DNA from: RBG-13-51-18 sp963739395
GTDB lineage: Bacteria; Chloroflexota; Dehalococcoidia; Dehalococcoidales; RBG-16-60-22
Assembly: GCA_963739395.1 (NCBI GenBank)
Contig: CAVUAE010000001.1
Span: forward strand, 1-64,000
DNA length: 64,000 nt
Direction of reading: 5' to 3'
The notes below the pieces were generated by a model. The model saw nothing but the letters and a program-made list of their open reading frames with translations. It was not told the DNA's origin and did not search any database. Both the position numbers and the translations under genes were made by a program. Below, one piece after another: positions 33,045-42,475 of this stretch. Positions within the stretch are counted from its first letter, which is position 1. Each line of letters opens with the position of its first letter.

Positions 33045-33920
33045 CTATTGAGGCTTAGCGACCAGCGGCTTATAGGCGCCGGCTTTAAGCACACAGTACC
33101 TTAATGACAGTCCGCCGATAATCTCACAGACCACGCCGAAAACTAGCAGTCCTGATGTTATTTCACCGGCAACAAGACTAGTTACGGCTATCGCCAGCGG
33201 GATGACAATGCCCAGGGTGACGATACCTCCCCAGAAAATCGGCGCGTTATTGCCGCGTAATTGCTCCATCACTGACTGTTTGCCAACCTCTTCACGATGC
33301 TCGGCTTGAAAGAGGTAAACAATTATCACTAATGCATTAGCTATAAGCAAAATACGACTACCCCATTCTGCAGCGGCAAGATTAACGTCGCCGCCAGCCA
33401 ATGCGATAACGACAGATAGCCCGAAGCCGCCTAATATCCCACAGAGTACAAATAATACCGGCAGTAAAATAGAATTCCAGAACGGCACGCCCTTGATGTT
33501 TTTAAGGATGATACCAGTGTAAACCGTAACGCCAAAAGCTAAAACACCAGTAGATACTTTAAACAGTATTTCGGCAACGCTGCCGGGCATAAAATGTGAC
33601 AATATAAGCTGAATCGCGCCCGACCCAACGAATAAAACCACGAAGATAAAGCCCCTCGCCAGCCAGGACGTTTGGGGACGGAACATAATCCGCCAGAATC
33701 TAGTCGGTTTACCGAGGAAAAGTAGGTGTGTGCCGCCCTTGATAACGCCGATAATCAGCCAGCTGATGAACATGCCCCACAAACTGTTAAAGTATAAGGA
33801 TACGAGGTATAAGCCCCCGCCCAGACCGCCCGCATAAAAAGCAATCCAGAGGAAGATACCCTTTTTATCAATCCATTCTGTCTGCCGGGTGTAATTAATC
33901 ATCCATTGATGTATTTCCAT
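33045..33920 (-). CDS. NrfD/PsrC-like membrane subunit
   Basis: Quinone-interacting membrane anchor of 291 residues with eight or so spans. Typical NrfD phrases include GIFLWIAFYAGGLGGGLYLV, FLGKPTRFWRIMFRPQTSWL and ARGFIFVVLFVG. It starts the base after the iron-sulfur subunit ends, so the two genes are coupled. It conducts electrons between the quinone pool and the FeS subunit. Length is near the family norm. Confidence 0.88.
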   Translation of the reverse strand: MEIHQWMINYTRQTEWIDKKGIFLWIAFYAGGLGGGLYLVSLYFNSLWGMFISWLIIGVIKGGTHLLFLGKPTRFWRIMFRPQTSWLARGFIFVVLFVGSGAIQLILSHFMPGSVAEILFKVSTGVLAFGVTVYTGIILKNIKGVPFWNSILLPVLFVLCGILGGFGLSVVIALAGGDVNLAAAEWGSRILLIANALVIIVYLFQAEHREEVGKQSVMEQLRGNNAPIFWGGIVTLGIVIPLAIAVTSLVAGEITSGLLVFGVVCEIIGGLSLRYCVLKAGAYKPLVAKPQ

Positions 33921-34637
33921 TTAGTCTGCCACTCCTATTGCTTCAGCTTCTTTGTGTGTTGCTGGTTCGGTGTCTGATTTACCGATTTTTCCGTCGATAT
34001 AGTAGACGGAGGGGTCGGTATTATACTCTGGATGGAGCTGGAAGCCGCCCCGTTCCCTGATTAAGCGCGACACCTCGCTATTGGGGTCGTCCAGGTCGCC
34101 GAAGGTCAGCGCTCTGGCAGGGCAGGTATTAACGCAGGCGGGTGTAGCTTCACGGTCAACGCCTGGTTTAAGACCTTTAGCCAGACCGGCATCGATACGT
34201 TCGACGCAGAAATTACATTTTTCGGTCGTGCCGATTTGGTGCTTATATAGCTTTTTACCTATTTTTTCAAAGTCCGTCTGGACTCTGCCCGGGAAAAAGC
34301 CCTGGTCTTTATCTTTAGAAAGGAAGGTTCGGTTCTGGTAGGGGCAGGCGACGACGCAATAACGACAGCCGACACACTTATCCTGGTCGATGACGACAAT
34401 GCCGTCCTCACGACGTGTTGTCGCGCCGGTCGGGCAAGCGTCGGCGCAGGGTGCGTCCTTACACTGGTTGCAGCGTACGGAATAGGTTGATACAGTCGGA
34501 TTATCGCCGCCAGTCTCCATGGCTACCAGCTTTGGCCAGGTGATGCCCATCGGCAGAAAATGCTCGATACGGCAGGCGGCTACGCAGGCGAAGCACCGCG
34601 CACAACTTGATAAATCAACTACCATTCCCCATCTCAT
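33921..34637 (-). CDS. four-cluster ferredoxin subunit (PsrB/NrfC-like)
   Basis: A 238-residue electron-transfer protein. Cys motifs CARCFACVAACR, CNQCKDAPCADACP, CVGCRYCVVACP and CNFCVERI...CVNTCP bind four 4Fe-4S clusters. It links the NrfD-like membrane subunit to the molybdenum subunit. It is first of a three-gene operon whose divergent neighbour is an esterase. The C terminus has an extra tail (TEPATHKEAEAIG). Confidence 0.9.
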   Translation of the reverse strand: MRWGMVVDLSSCARCFACVAACRIEHFLPMGITWPKLVAMETGGDNPTVSTYSVRCNQCKDAPCADACPTGATTRREDGIVVIDQDKCVGCRYCVVACPYQNRTFLSKDKDQGFFPGRVQTDFEKIGKKLYKHQIGTTEKCNFCVERIDAGLAKGLKPGVDREATPACVNTCPARALTFGDLDDPNSEVSRLIRERGGFQLHPEYNTDPSVYYIDGKIGKSDTEPATHKEAEAIGVAD

Positions 34638-34719
34638 TTTCGTAACCCTCCGATATCATAATATCATAATGCGCAGAGTATGTCAACATATTATAATCAA
34701 AACGTAGTAAATTACATAA

Positions 34720-34743
34720 AATACTATGCAATAGGGTAGTATT
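34720..34743. promoter_or_regulatory. inverted repeat, possible operator
   Basis: AATACTA-N10-TAGTATT, a perfect pair of 7-base arms in the AT-rich gap between the molybdoenzyme operon and the esterase gene. It lies about 40 bases upstream of the esterase -35 box, so a shared regulator of both divergent units could bind here. Confidence 0.45.
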
Positions 34744-34784
34744 GTAGGGAATTAGTGCCTAAAGCGTAACAGGAATAAATGAGT

Positions 34785-34812
34785 TTTACAATGAATGTTA
34801 GAGTGGTATAAT
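34785..34812 (+). promoter_or_regulatory. sigma70-type promoter of the esterase gene
   Basis: -35 TTTACA (34785-34790), 16-base spacer, -10 TATAAT (34807-34812), about 60 bases before the GTG start of the esterase gene. Confidence 0.65.
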
Positions 34813-34871
34813 AAGGCAATAATGTAAAAAGTTAACTATCGCATCTAATATTATTATATCAGGAGGTTTCA

Positions 34872-36419
34872 GTGAGTGACAATAGGGCTACAGTGACTAC
34901 TAAATGTGGCAAACTTGAAGGAAATATAGAAAACGGGATGTACGTGTTTAAGGGAATCCCTTACGCTGAACAGCCCGTGGGGGATTTACGCTGGCTGCCT
35001 CCCCAGCCGATGAAAAAATGGAGTGGTGTTAAACCCGCGAATAAGTATGGTTCAATTTCTCCCCAAAATGTCATGCCTGGTCCAGCAATCCCCGGCATGC
35101 CCGACTGGGGTAAAAAGTTTCAAAATGAAGGATGCCTTTATCTTAATATCTGGACGCCCGGTTTGGATGATGCCAAAAGACCGGTCATTTTCTGGATACA
35201 TGGCGGGGCTTTTATTATCGGCGCTGGCAACGAGCCGGTCCTGGAGAACGGCAGTTTAGTCAAACGCGGCGACCTTGTATTGGTTAGTATCAATTATCGT
35301 ATGGGCGCTTTCGGGTTTATGAATCTGAAGGAAATAACCGACAGTAAAATTCCCGCCACCGGCAACGAAGGCTTGCTCGACCAGATAGCCGCACTTGAGT
35401 GGGTACAGGATAATATCGCCGCTTTTGGCGGTAATCCGGATAATGTCACCATAGCTGGGTTTTCTGCCGGCGGGATGAGCATCGGCGACCTTTTAAGCAT
35501 GCCCAAGGCGCGTGGTTTATTCCACAAGACCATCAACCGCAGCGGTTCCACCAATACCGTCGCTAAACTCAATGACGCCGTGGAAGCAACCAAGCAGTTC
35601 TTAAAAATACTTAATATTGGTCCTAAAGATACTGCGGCGTTACGTGCTCTGACGACAGAGCAACTACTCGATGGACAGGAGAAACTAGGGGCAATCCTTC
35701 GTGAAAAAAAGAATGCCTTAACGCCCTTTATGCCGGTGGTGGACGGCGATGTAATGCCCGACTTCCCCATCGTGTCTATTAAGAAGGGTTCGGCGAAGAA
35801 AATTATCGTTATGGCGGGCAATACCCTCGATGAGATGAAAATGATGGCAGGTATGGACCCAAATATGCGTAATCTGGACGAAGCCGGGTTAATTAAACGA
35901 CTTAATGACATATTGCCGTCGGAGCTTGTCCCGAGAATAATTGATGTATACTGCGAAGCCCTGAAGAAACGCGGCAGCAGTGGTACACCACTCGACATTT
36001 TAGGGACGGTGAATTCCGACCTTATGTTCCGTATACCTACCATTCACCTCGTAGAAGCGCAACGTGATAATGGCGTGCCAGCTTATAATTACTTCTTTAC
36101 CTACAAATCGCCGGCGATGGGCGGAGCGCTGGGCGCCATGCACGGGCTTGATAGTCCTTTTCTCTTTGGCGCACTTGATGCCAATTTAACCGGCACTGGA
36201 CCGGAGCAGCAAGATATGATGCTTAAGATACAGGATTCTTGTATCGCTTTCATCCGCACCGGTGACCCCTCATGCAAGAGCATCGGTAAATGGCCTGTCT
36301 ACGGCAAGGAACGCATGACGATGGTTATGGATAAAAACATCCGCGTAGAGTCAGCACCTTACGAACCGGAGCGGAAAGTTTGGGACGCTTTTGATTTTAG
36401 CCATACACTGCCGCTTTAG
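34872..36419 (+). CDS. type-B carboxylesterase
   Basis: A 515-residue alpha/beta hydrolase of the carboxylesterase type-B/para-nitrobenzyl esterase family, starting at GTG behind AGGAGG. It hydrolyses carboxylic esters. The nucleophile Ser198 is in AGFSAGGMS, the oxyanion region is WIHGGAFIIGAGN, the acid is probably the Glu in NTLDEMKMM, and the His is in GAMHGLDSPF. No signal peptide is seen, so it should be cytoplasmic. Its stop codon abuts, with no gap, the stop codon of the convergent thiamine-diphosphate enzyme gene. Substrate unknown. Confidence 0.9.
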   Translation: MSDNRATVTTKCGKLEGNIENGMYVFKGIPYAEQPVGDLRWLPPQPMKKWSGVKPANKYGSISPQNVMPGPAIPGMPDWGKKFQNEGCLYLNIWTPGLDDAKRPVIFWIHGGAFIIGAGNEPVLENGSLVKRGDLVLVSINYRMGAFGFMNLKEITDSKIPATGNEGLLDQIAALEWVQDNIAAFGGNPDNVTIAGFSAGGMSIGDLLSMPKARGLFHKTINRSGSTNTVAKLNDAVEATKQFLKILNIGPKDTAALRALTTEQLLDGQEKLGAILREKKNALTPFMPVVDGDVMPDFPIVSIKKGSAKKIIVMAGNTLDEMKMMAGMDPNMRNLDEAGLIKRLNDILPSELVPRIIDVYCEALKKRGSSGTPLDILGTVNSDLMFRIPTIHLVEAQRDNGVPAYNYFFTYKSPAMGGALGAMHGLDSPFLFGALDANLTGTGPEQQDMMLKIQDSCIAFIRTGDPSCKSIGKWPVYGKERMTMVMDKNIRVESAPYEPERKVWDAFDFSHTLPL

Positions 36420-38093
36420 TTATACGGGCGCTAATCTCACGTCTAGCACGGCGGTTTGACCTTTACGTACAACCGCCAGGCATTCTTTTAGCGCTTTGGG
36501 AACAGCGGCAGGGTCATCTACTCTTTGACCGTAAGCGTTATTGGCGCGAGCTATCAGGGTATAATCCGGTGGTTTAGATATATCAGCTCCCATATTTTCT
36601 ACGCTATACTTTTCTTGAAATAATCCTTTGATAGCACCATAACCCTGGTTATTATAGATAACGGCTAAAAATGGTGCTTTATAGAAATTAGCCGACCATA
36701 ATGATGCCTCCGGGCAGCCGTATATAAAGGCGCCATCACCCATTAGGCTGATTACCGTTTTTTCTGGTTTAGCCAGCTTTACTCCCAGTGCTGCTCCGGG
36801 AGCCCAACCAATACAGCCGCCCGCGCAAGATAACAACGAGCCGGATCGACTTAAGTGTAACTGGTGGAAGACAATCGTGGCTGGCGAGATTGTCTGGTTC
36901 ACGATAATCGTATCTTCATCGAGAATTTCATCGATGCAGGCGCTTAACCAGTGGGCAGTAATCGGTTTAACTTTAGCCTGACTTTTCGCGAGCGTTCGCC
37001 ATTCACTGTCGAGCTTTTTATGTTCCCAGGCATAGGTTTTGAAACGTTTTTGTATCTGCTCGCGTTTTTCTGGAGTTAGTTGTTGTGTGATAATTTTAGT
37101 CAGTTCCGGTATCGCCTGGCTGGAATCGGCTTTTATCTGTATATCTGGCTTCATGCCCCACAAAGGCACACCTTTTTTCACCGTATCAATATCAATGTGG
37201 ATGATTTTTGCTTCGGAGTTAGGCGTAACTGGAGGAGCCGCGTAGTGAATATCGTAGTCGATAGCTAAAATCACGTCGGCTTGGGTTAATAGGGGATTAC
37301 CGAACCCCACCGTCGATGAAAGATATGCAGCCATTGGGTGAGTATTGGGGAAGTTTACCCTGGTATCTGTCGTCAATACTCGCGCTGCCAGCGTTTCTGC
37401 CAGCTTAATGAGTGCTGCTACGGACGGTGGATTTCGGCCGGAATAACCGGTAACTATCAACGGATTTTTAGCATTAAGTAAAATTTCGGCGGATTTTTTC
37501 AATGCATTGGTATCTGTTTTTGGTAATTCTTGTTTTTCTGGTTTGAAGGCTGTTTTTGTTGTGGTTTTATCTTTACTCCAGAGTAATTGCCGCGGCAACG
37601 TAAGATATACCGGACCACATGGTTCTGCCATGGCGATGCCCAATGCTTTATTGAAAATCTCCCCAGCGTCTTCGCCAACCTTAATTTGGTAGTCCCACTT
37701 AACAAAATTGCGTACCATCGCCCCCTGGTCAAAGGCATCACCGCGCCAGGTTCGGCGTTCCAGCGGCTCCTGAACCTCGGTGAAAAACACTACCGGCACT
37801 CTGCCCCATTGGGCATTATGTAACGCGCCGCCTATCTGTAACGCCCCAAGTTCCGAATGTACTGAAACGACCTGCGGTTTCCCTGATGCCATCCAGTTAC
37901 CATGAGCAGCGGTCATGGATACAAACTCATCGAGGCAGAGGATGCTGCGGGGCGATTTTTTACCCTGTGCCTGGTAGGCGGCGAGAGTTTCTAAAACAGG
38001 TACGTTATCGATGCCGGGATTAAAAAATACGAACTCCACGCCGTTCTTGTTCATCACCTCGATAAGAGTTTTAGCCGTCGTGTAATTTTCCAT
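36420..38093 (-). CDS. thiamine-diphosphate-dependent enzyme (acetolactate synthase-like)
   Basis: A 557-residue enzyme of the acetolactate synthase/benzoylformate decarboxylase superfamily. I chose the ATG at 38093 (MENYTTAKTLIEVM). It has the N-terminal pyrimidine-binding domain with Glu in SVHSELGALQIGG, the central domain NPLIVTGYSGRN and AYLSSTVGFGNPLL, and the C-terminal diphosphate-binding domain GDGAFIYGCPEASLW with the 'GDG...N' Mg2+ motif, ending NNQGYGAIKGLFQ. It decarboxylates or carboligates 2-oxo acids; the substrate is unclear. No small regulatory subunit is nearby, which argues against a true biosynthetic acetolactate synthase. Confidence 0.85.
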   Translation of the reverse strand: MENYTTAKTLIEVMNKNGVEFVFFNPGIDNVPVLETLAAYQAQGKKSPRSILCLDEFVSMTAAHGNWMASGKPQVVSVHSELGALQIGGALHNAQWGRVPVVFFTEVQEPLERRTWRGDAFDQGAMVRNFVKWDYQIKVGEDAGEIFNKALGIAMAEPCGPVYLTLPRQLLWSKDKTTTKTAFKPEKQELPKTDTNALKKSAEILLNAKNPLIVTGYSGRNPPSVAALIKLAETLAARVLTTDTRVNFPNTHPMAAYLSSTVGFGNPLLTQADVILAIDYDIHYAAPPVTPNSEAKIIHIDIDTVKKGVPLWGMKPDIQIKADSSQAIPELTKIITQQLTPEKREQIQKRFKTYAWEHKKLDSEWRTLAKSQAKVKPITAHWLSACIDEILDEDTIIVNQTISPATIVFHQLHLSRSGSLLSCAGGCIGWAPGAALGVKLAKPEKTVISLMGDGAFIYGCPEASLWSANFYKAPFLAVIYNNQGYGAIKGLFQEKYSVENMGADISKPPDYTLIARANNAYGQRVDDPAAVPKALKECLAVVRKGQTAVLDVRLAPV

Positions 38094-38217
38094 AAACACC
38101 TTCAACCATAGATTTAGTTGTCTTTAGAGTCATATTATACCAACGTAACAGTAATTATACAAAGAGATTGTAACCTAAAACTAGAACTCGTATAATTAAT
38201 ATTGAAGGTATATTTTT

Positions 38218-38643
38218 ATGATATGTCCGGTGTGCCGTAAAGGCGCCCTTATTGTTGAATATAACCATATAGAACTGGATTACTGTCCTATCTGTCAAGG
38301 CGTCTGGTTTGACGTTGGCGAGCTTGAGTTGCTGCTGGAATCTGCCGGACTTGGTAACCATCATCGTTATCTGGATGACATGGTCAAAGCCCTAGAAGCT
38401 AAAACATCCGAGAAAAAACGAAAGTGTCCCATCTGCCGTCGTAAAATGAAAAAGACCTATATTGACGAAGATAAGAAAATCCTGGTTGATGTCTGCCATG
38501 TCGGTCACGGTATTTGGTTTGATGGCGGTGAGGTTCAAGGCTTGGTAGAAGAACTGGAGAAAAAATCTCCGGCAAAAGGCACTTCGAAAGAAGTGCTGGA
38601 CTTTGTCGGGCATATGTTAAAACACCGTCAGGAATTAAATTAG
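38218..38643 (+). CDS. double TFIIB-type zinc-ribbon protein
   Basis: A 141-residue protein with two zinc ribbons of the zf-TFIIB type: MICPVCRKGALIVEYNHIEL then DYCPICQGVWFDVGELELLL, and CPICRRKMKKTYIDED then VCHVGHGIWFDGGEVQGL. The second ribbon uses Cys-x3-His as its last pair. The C terminus is helical and basic. It lies 41 bases before lemA and the M48 protease gene and is probably co-expressed. Role unknown; zinc-ribbon proteins of this family are often found next to membrane proteases. Confidence 0.8.
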   Translation: MICPVCRKGALIVEYNHIELDYCPICQGVWFDVGELELLLESAGLGNHHRYLDDMVKALEAKTSEKKRKCPICRRKMKKTYIDEDKKILVDVCHVGHGIWFDGGEVQGLVEELEKKSPAKGTSKEVLDFVGHMLKHRQELN

Positions 38644-38684
38644 CTTTTAGCTATTTATTAAAGTATTGAAAGGGGGTATTCACT

Positions 38685-39251
38685 ATGCCATATTGGGGTT
38701 GGATTATCATCGCGGTGGCCGCTATCCTTATCCTTTGGATTATCGGGGCTTTCAATAGCCTGGTAGGCTTCCGCAACCAGGTAAAAAATGCCTGGGCACA
38801 AATCGACGTTCAGCTTAAACGACGTTATGATCTTATACCTAATCTTGTTGAGACGGTCAAAGGTTACGCTAAACACGAACGTGAAACGTTTGAAATGGTG
38901 ACCAAAGCTCGCAATCTCGCCCAGCAGGCTTCTTCCGCCGGCGCCGCCGAAAGAGGCAAACTGGAAGGTGAGTTGGGTATCGCGTTAGGTAAACTCATAG
39001 CAGTAGCCGAGGCTTATCCCGAACTAAAAGCCAACCAGAATTTTCTCGCTCTTCAGGAAGAATTAAGCTCAACGGAGAATAAAATCAGCTTCTCCCGGCA
39101 GTATTACAATGACTCCGTCTTGAAATACAACAACAAAATACAGATGTTTCCTTCTAACGTTATTGCCGGTATGTTCAGTTTCAAGTTGGGTGAATTCTTT
39201 CAAGTTACCACTGAAGCTGAAAAGCAAGCTCCTAAAGTCAGTTTCACTTAG
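38685..39251 (+). CDS. lemA: LemA family membrane protein
   Basis: A 188-residue protein with an N-terminal span (GWIIIAVAAILILWIIGAFN) and a long helical domain, including YDLIPNLVETVKGYAKHERE, a phrase diagnostic of LemA. LemA proteins are paired with M48 (HtpX-like) proteases, as here. The exact function is unknown; it may scaffold protein quality control at the membrane. AAGGGGG lies before the ATG. Confidence 0.92.
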   Translation: MPYWGWIIIAVAAILILWIIGAFNSLVGFRNQVKNAWAQIDVQLKRRYDLIPNLVETVKGYAKHERETFEMVTKARNLAQQASSAGAAERGKLEGELGIALGKLIAVAEAYPELKANQNFLALQEELSSTENKISFSRQYYNDSVLKYNNKIQMFPSNVIAGMFSFKLGEFFQVTTEAEKQAPKVSFT

Positions 39252-39268
39252 ACAAGAGTTATTAGTTT

Positions 39269-40486
39269 ATGTGGGAACAAATACGGTCTAATCAGGTAAG
39301 ATCGGTCATACTGATTGCGCTTGTCGCGGGGATTTTGTTAGCGGTCGGCTATTTTCTGGGACTTTATTTCTTCGATAGCGCGATAGGTGGACTAATTATT
39401 GCTTTAGTCGTCTGGGCAATCATGAGTCTGATTGCCTATTATCAGGGCGATAGTATCCTGCTGGGGATGGCTGGCGCGAAGAAAATCGGGCCAGACGATG
39501 CCCCGCGTCTCTACAACGTCGTCGAGGAAATGAAGATAGCCTCCGGACTGGAGAAAATACCGGATGTCTATATCATCGACGACCCCGCCCTGAATGCTTT
39601 TGCCACCGGTCGCGACCCTAACAGAGCATCGGTGGCGATAACCACCGGTTTACTTCAAAAACTTAACCGCGACGAATTGCAGGGGGTTATCGGCCATGAA
39701 ATCTCCCACATTAAGAACCGCGACGTTCTCCTCATGGCTATCACCAGCGTAATGCTTGGTACTATCGTTATTCTTTCGTGGTACGCCTCGCGTTTCTTGA
39801 TTTTTGGCGGTATGGCTGGTTCGGGCAGAAGGTCTTCATCGCGTGATAGCGGCGGTGGCGGGGCACAGGTTATCATCCTCGTGGTGGGTTTGGTGTTAAT
39901 AATTCTTGCGCCTATCGCCGCACAGCTTATTTATTACGCCATTTCCCGTAAACGTGAATATCTTGCTGATGCTTCTTCCGCCCTCTATACGCGTTATCCT
40001 GAGGGTCTGGCGTCGGCTCTGGAGAAAATCGGCGCTTCGACTCATCAATTAAAATCTGCTAACCAGGCAACGGCGCCGATGTATATCGCTAATCCGCTGA
40101 ATAAGGAAGGTGTAAAACTCTCCGACCTCACCAGCACTCATCCGCCTATCTCGGAAAGGGTACGCATCTTACGCACTATGGCTGGCGGCGCTTCCTTCGT
40201 GGATTATGATAATGCCTACCGAAAAATCAACGGTCACGATGTAATTTCTAAAGCTACAGCCGGCGCGGTAGGAGTGGTAGCCATCAGGCAGGCGTCGCCA
40301 TCAGTGCCCGGAGAAATGGCGCTCGCCGAAAAAGCGGCACGCCAGCGCGAAGTATCGGATATGGTACTGCGTATGAATCAATATCGTTTTGTCGATTGCG
40401 AATGTGGCGCCAGGTGGAAGATACCGCCGGGCTTCAAGGATGATAGTATAGTTTGTACCAGATGTGGTAGAACGATTAGACTTTAG
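39269..40486 (+). CDS. M48 (HtpX-like) membrane zinc protease with zinc-ribbon tail
   Basis: A 405-residue membrane metalloprotease. Two N-terminal spans (SVILIALVAGILLAVGYFLG and GGLIIALVVWAIMSLIAYY) precede the catalytic helix GVIGHEISHIKNRD near residues 139-152, with the third zinc ligand in YLADASSALYTRYPEGL. Two more spans lie between these. After residue 375 the protein ends in an additional CECGARWKIPPGFKDDSIVC then TRCGRTIRL, a zinc ribbon absent from classical HtpX. It turns over damaged membrane proteins. It follows lemA by 17 bases. Confidence 0.9.
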   Translation: MWEQIRSNQVRSVILIALVAGILLAVGYFLGLYFFDSAIGGLIIALVVWAIMSLIAYYQGDSILLGMAGAKKIGPDDAPRLYNVVEEMKIASGLEKIPDVYIIDDPALNAFATGRDPNRASVAITTGLLQKLNRDELQGVIGHEISHIKNRDVLLMAITSVMLGTIVILSWYASRFLIFGGMAGSGRRSSSRDSGGGGAQVIILVVGLVLIILAPIAAQLIYYAISRKREYLADASSALYTRYPEGLASALEKIGASTHQLKSANQATAPMYIANPLNKEGVKLSDLTSTHPPISERVRILRTMAGGASFVDYDNAYRKINGHDVISKATAGAVGVVAIRQASPSVPGEMALAEKAARQREVSDMVLRMNQYRFVDCECGARWKIPPGFKDDSIVCTRCGRTIRL

Positions 40487-40516
40487 AATTTATCCTGTTA
40501 TACTACGAGATAACTG

Positions 40517-41500
40517 TTAGCCGTAATGATGGCATTTGACTTGTTGTGTCCCTACCTTATACATCTCGGGCACATCTTTGGCGCATTTTTCTCCTGCCTC
40601 GGTGCAGCGGGTATGGAAACGGCAACCAGGCGGTGGATTCAGTGGTGAAGGCATTTCGCCAGTTAAGATAATCTGTTTAGCTTGACCTTCGGAGTCTTCA
40701 GGCAGCGTCAGCTGCGAAGCAGATATCAAAGCTCTAGTATAGGGATGTAAGGGGTTCTTAAAAAGTGCCTCCGCCTCCCCACATTCCACTATTTGCCCCA
40801 AATACATAATCGCTACGCTGTGACTCATATACCTTACTGTTGCCAGATTATGGGCAATAACCATATAACTAAGATTGAATTTTGTCTGCAGGTCTTTAAA
40901 CAGGTTCATTATTTGCGCCCGGATAGATACGTCCAGAGCGGAAACAGGCTCGTCTAATATTAGTAATTCTGGTTGTAACGCCAACGAGCGCGCCACGGCG
41001 ATACGCTGTCGCTGACCTCCGCTGAACTCATGCGGATACCGATTTATGCCTTGTGAGTCGAGACCTACCTGCTCCAGTAATTTACCTACCTTATTATAAA
41101 TTTCTTTTCTAGAAAGCTTGGCGTTAACAAAAAGCGGCTCGCCGACCACATCTTTTATCCGCATTCTCGGGTTCATCGAGCTCCAGGGATTCTGTTGTAC
41201 GAATTGTACCTTGGGACGGTAGAGCCTTTTCAGTTCGGTATCAGAATATTTGTAAAGGTCTTGTCCTTCGAAAAAGATGGTGCCGGAGGTCATTTTCTCC
41301 AATAGTAATATCATCTTAGCGATAGTCGTTTTACCGGCGCCCGATTCTCCAACAAGGCTTAATGTCTTACCGCGTTCTACGGTAAAAGAAACACCATCGA
41401 CAGCCCTTACCCATCCGATGACTCGCTGTAAAAGCCCTTGTTTCACCGGATAGTGCTTTACGATGTCGCGTGCCTCGAACAATACTTTGGATTTGGGCAT
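40517..41500 (-). CDS. oppF: oligopeptide ABC transporter ATPase OppF
   Basis: A 327-residue ATPase: Walker A GESGAGKTT, signature FSGGQRQR, Walker B LLILDEPVSALDV and the C-terminal oligopeptide_ABC extension with Cys-rich PPGCRFHTRCTEAGEKCAKD. It pairs with OppD (next gene, 3-base gap) to drive uptake through OppBC. The nucleotide specificity is standard. Last gene of the opp operon. Confidence 0.93.
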   Translation of the reverse strand: MPKSKVLFEARDIVKHYPVKQGLLQRVIGWVRAVDGVSFTVERGKTLSLVGESGAGKTTIAKMILLLEKMTSGTIFFEGQDLYKYSDTELKRLYRPKVQFVQQNPWSSMNPRMRIKDVVGEPLFVNAKLSRKEIYNKVGKLLEQVGLDSQGINRYPHEFSGGQRQRIAVARSLALQPELLILDEPVSALDVSIRAQIMNLFKDLQTKFNLSYMVIAHNLATVRYMSHSVAIMYLGQIVECGEAEALFKNPLHPYTRALISASQLTLPEDSEGQAKQIILTGEMPSPLNPPPGCRFHTRCTEAGEKCAKDVPEMYKVGTQQVKCHHYG

Positions 41501-41503
41501 GGG

Positions 41504-42475
41504 CTATTTCACCCTCCAACAGGATACGGAGTGATTTTCATCAAGTTTTACCTCTGGCGGCTCCTGCTTTTGGCATATTTCTAAAGCAACATCACAACGT
41601 GGGCAGAAACGACAACCGGGAGGCAAATTCATCAATGAAGGTGGTTGTCCTTCAATAGAATATAGATGTTCATCTTTCCTATCCAGCTGTGGCACAGATT
41701 GTATTAATGCCTTGGTATAAGGATGTCGCGGCTTTTTAAAAATGTCTCTGGTGCTGGCTGTCTCCACGATTTTACCCGCGTACATCACGCCGACTCTATC
41801 GCAGATCCTGGCAACAACGCCGAAATCATGTGTAATAAAGATAATCGCAACATTTGTCTTGTCCTGTATATCATCGAATAAGGCAAGATATTGTGCCTGT
41901 ATCGTGGCATCAAGGGCGGTCGTCGGCTCATCGGCAATCAGTAATTTCGGCCGACAAGACATCGCAATCGCGCCGACTACTCTCTGTCGCATGCCGCCGC
42001 TTAACTGGAAAGGGTATTCCTTGATACGTTCTTCTGGCGCAGGAATCCTTAATAAACGTAGTGCATCGATTACTTCTGACTCGATCTTGTCTTCCGGCAA
42101 GTTCTGATGCAGCCTTACTGATTCACCAATCTGGTCTCCTATGGTAAATACGGGGTTTAAAGAGGACATGGGGTCCTGGAGAATCATGGAGATTATCTTC
42201 CCTCGGTATTCCCTCATATCTTTTTTATCGAGCTCGAGCAGGTTTTTCCCTTCCATGAGTATCTTCCCGCTGATTATCTGGCCAGCTGGTTCTGGCAGTA
42301 AACGCATTATCGATAGCCCGGTTACTGATTTACCGCAGCCGGACTCACCCACAATCCCGAATGTTTCGCTTTTCCGTACGAAAAAGCTTACACCATCGAC
42401 AGCTTTAACCTCACCGGCATGGGTAAAGAAAGAGGTATGCAAATCCTCGACTTGTAGAACAATGTTGTTATTCAT
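41504..42475 (-). CDS. oppD: oligopeptide ABC transporter ATPase OppD
   Basis: A 323-residue ATPase: Walker A GESGCGKSV, signature LSGGMRQR, Walker B LLIADEPTTALDA, and the C-terminal PPGCRFCPRCDVALEICQKQ that marks the Opp/Dpp branch (possible FeS or zinc site). It overlaps the end of oppC by four bases, so it is translationally coupled. Confidence 0.93.
   Translation of the reverse strand: MNNNIVLQVEDLHTSFFTHAGEVKAVDGVSFFVRKSETFGIVGESGCGKSVTGLSIMRLLPEPAGQIISGKILMEGKNLLELDKKDMREYRGKIISMILQDPMSSLNPVFTIGDQIGESVRLHQNLPEDKIESEVIDALRLLRIPAPEERIKEYPFQLSGGMRQRVVGAIAMSCRPKLLIADEPTTALDATIQAQYLALFDDIQDKTNVAIIFITHDFGVVARICDRVGVMYAGKIVETASTRDIFKKPRHPYTKALIQSVPQLDRKDEHLYSIEGQPPSLMNLPPGCRFCPRCDVALEICQKQEPPEVKLDENHSVSCWRVK

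Noticed and set aside
36420..38093. True acetolactate synthase (ilvB)
   Set aside because: No regulatory subunit or branched-chain amino-acid genes nearby, so only the superfamily is claimed.
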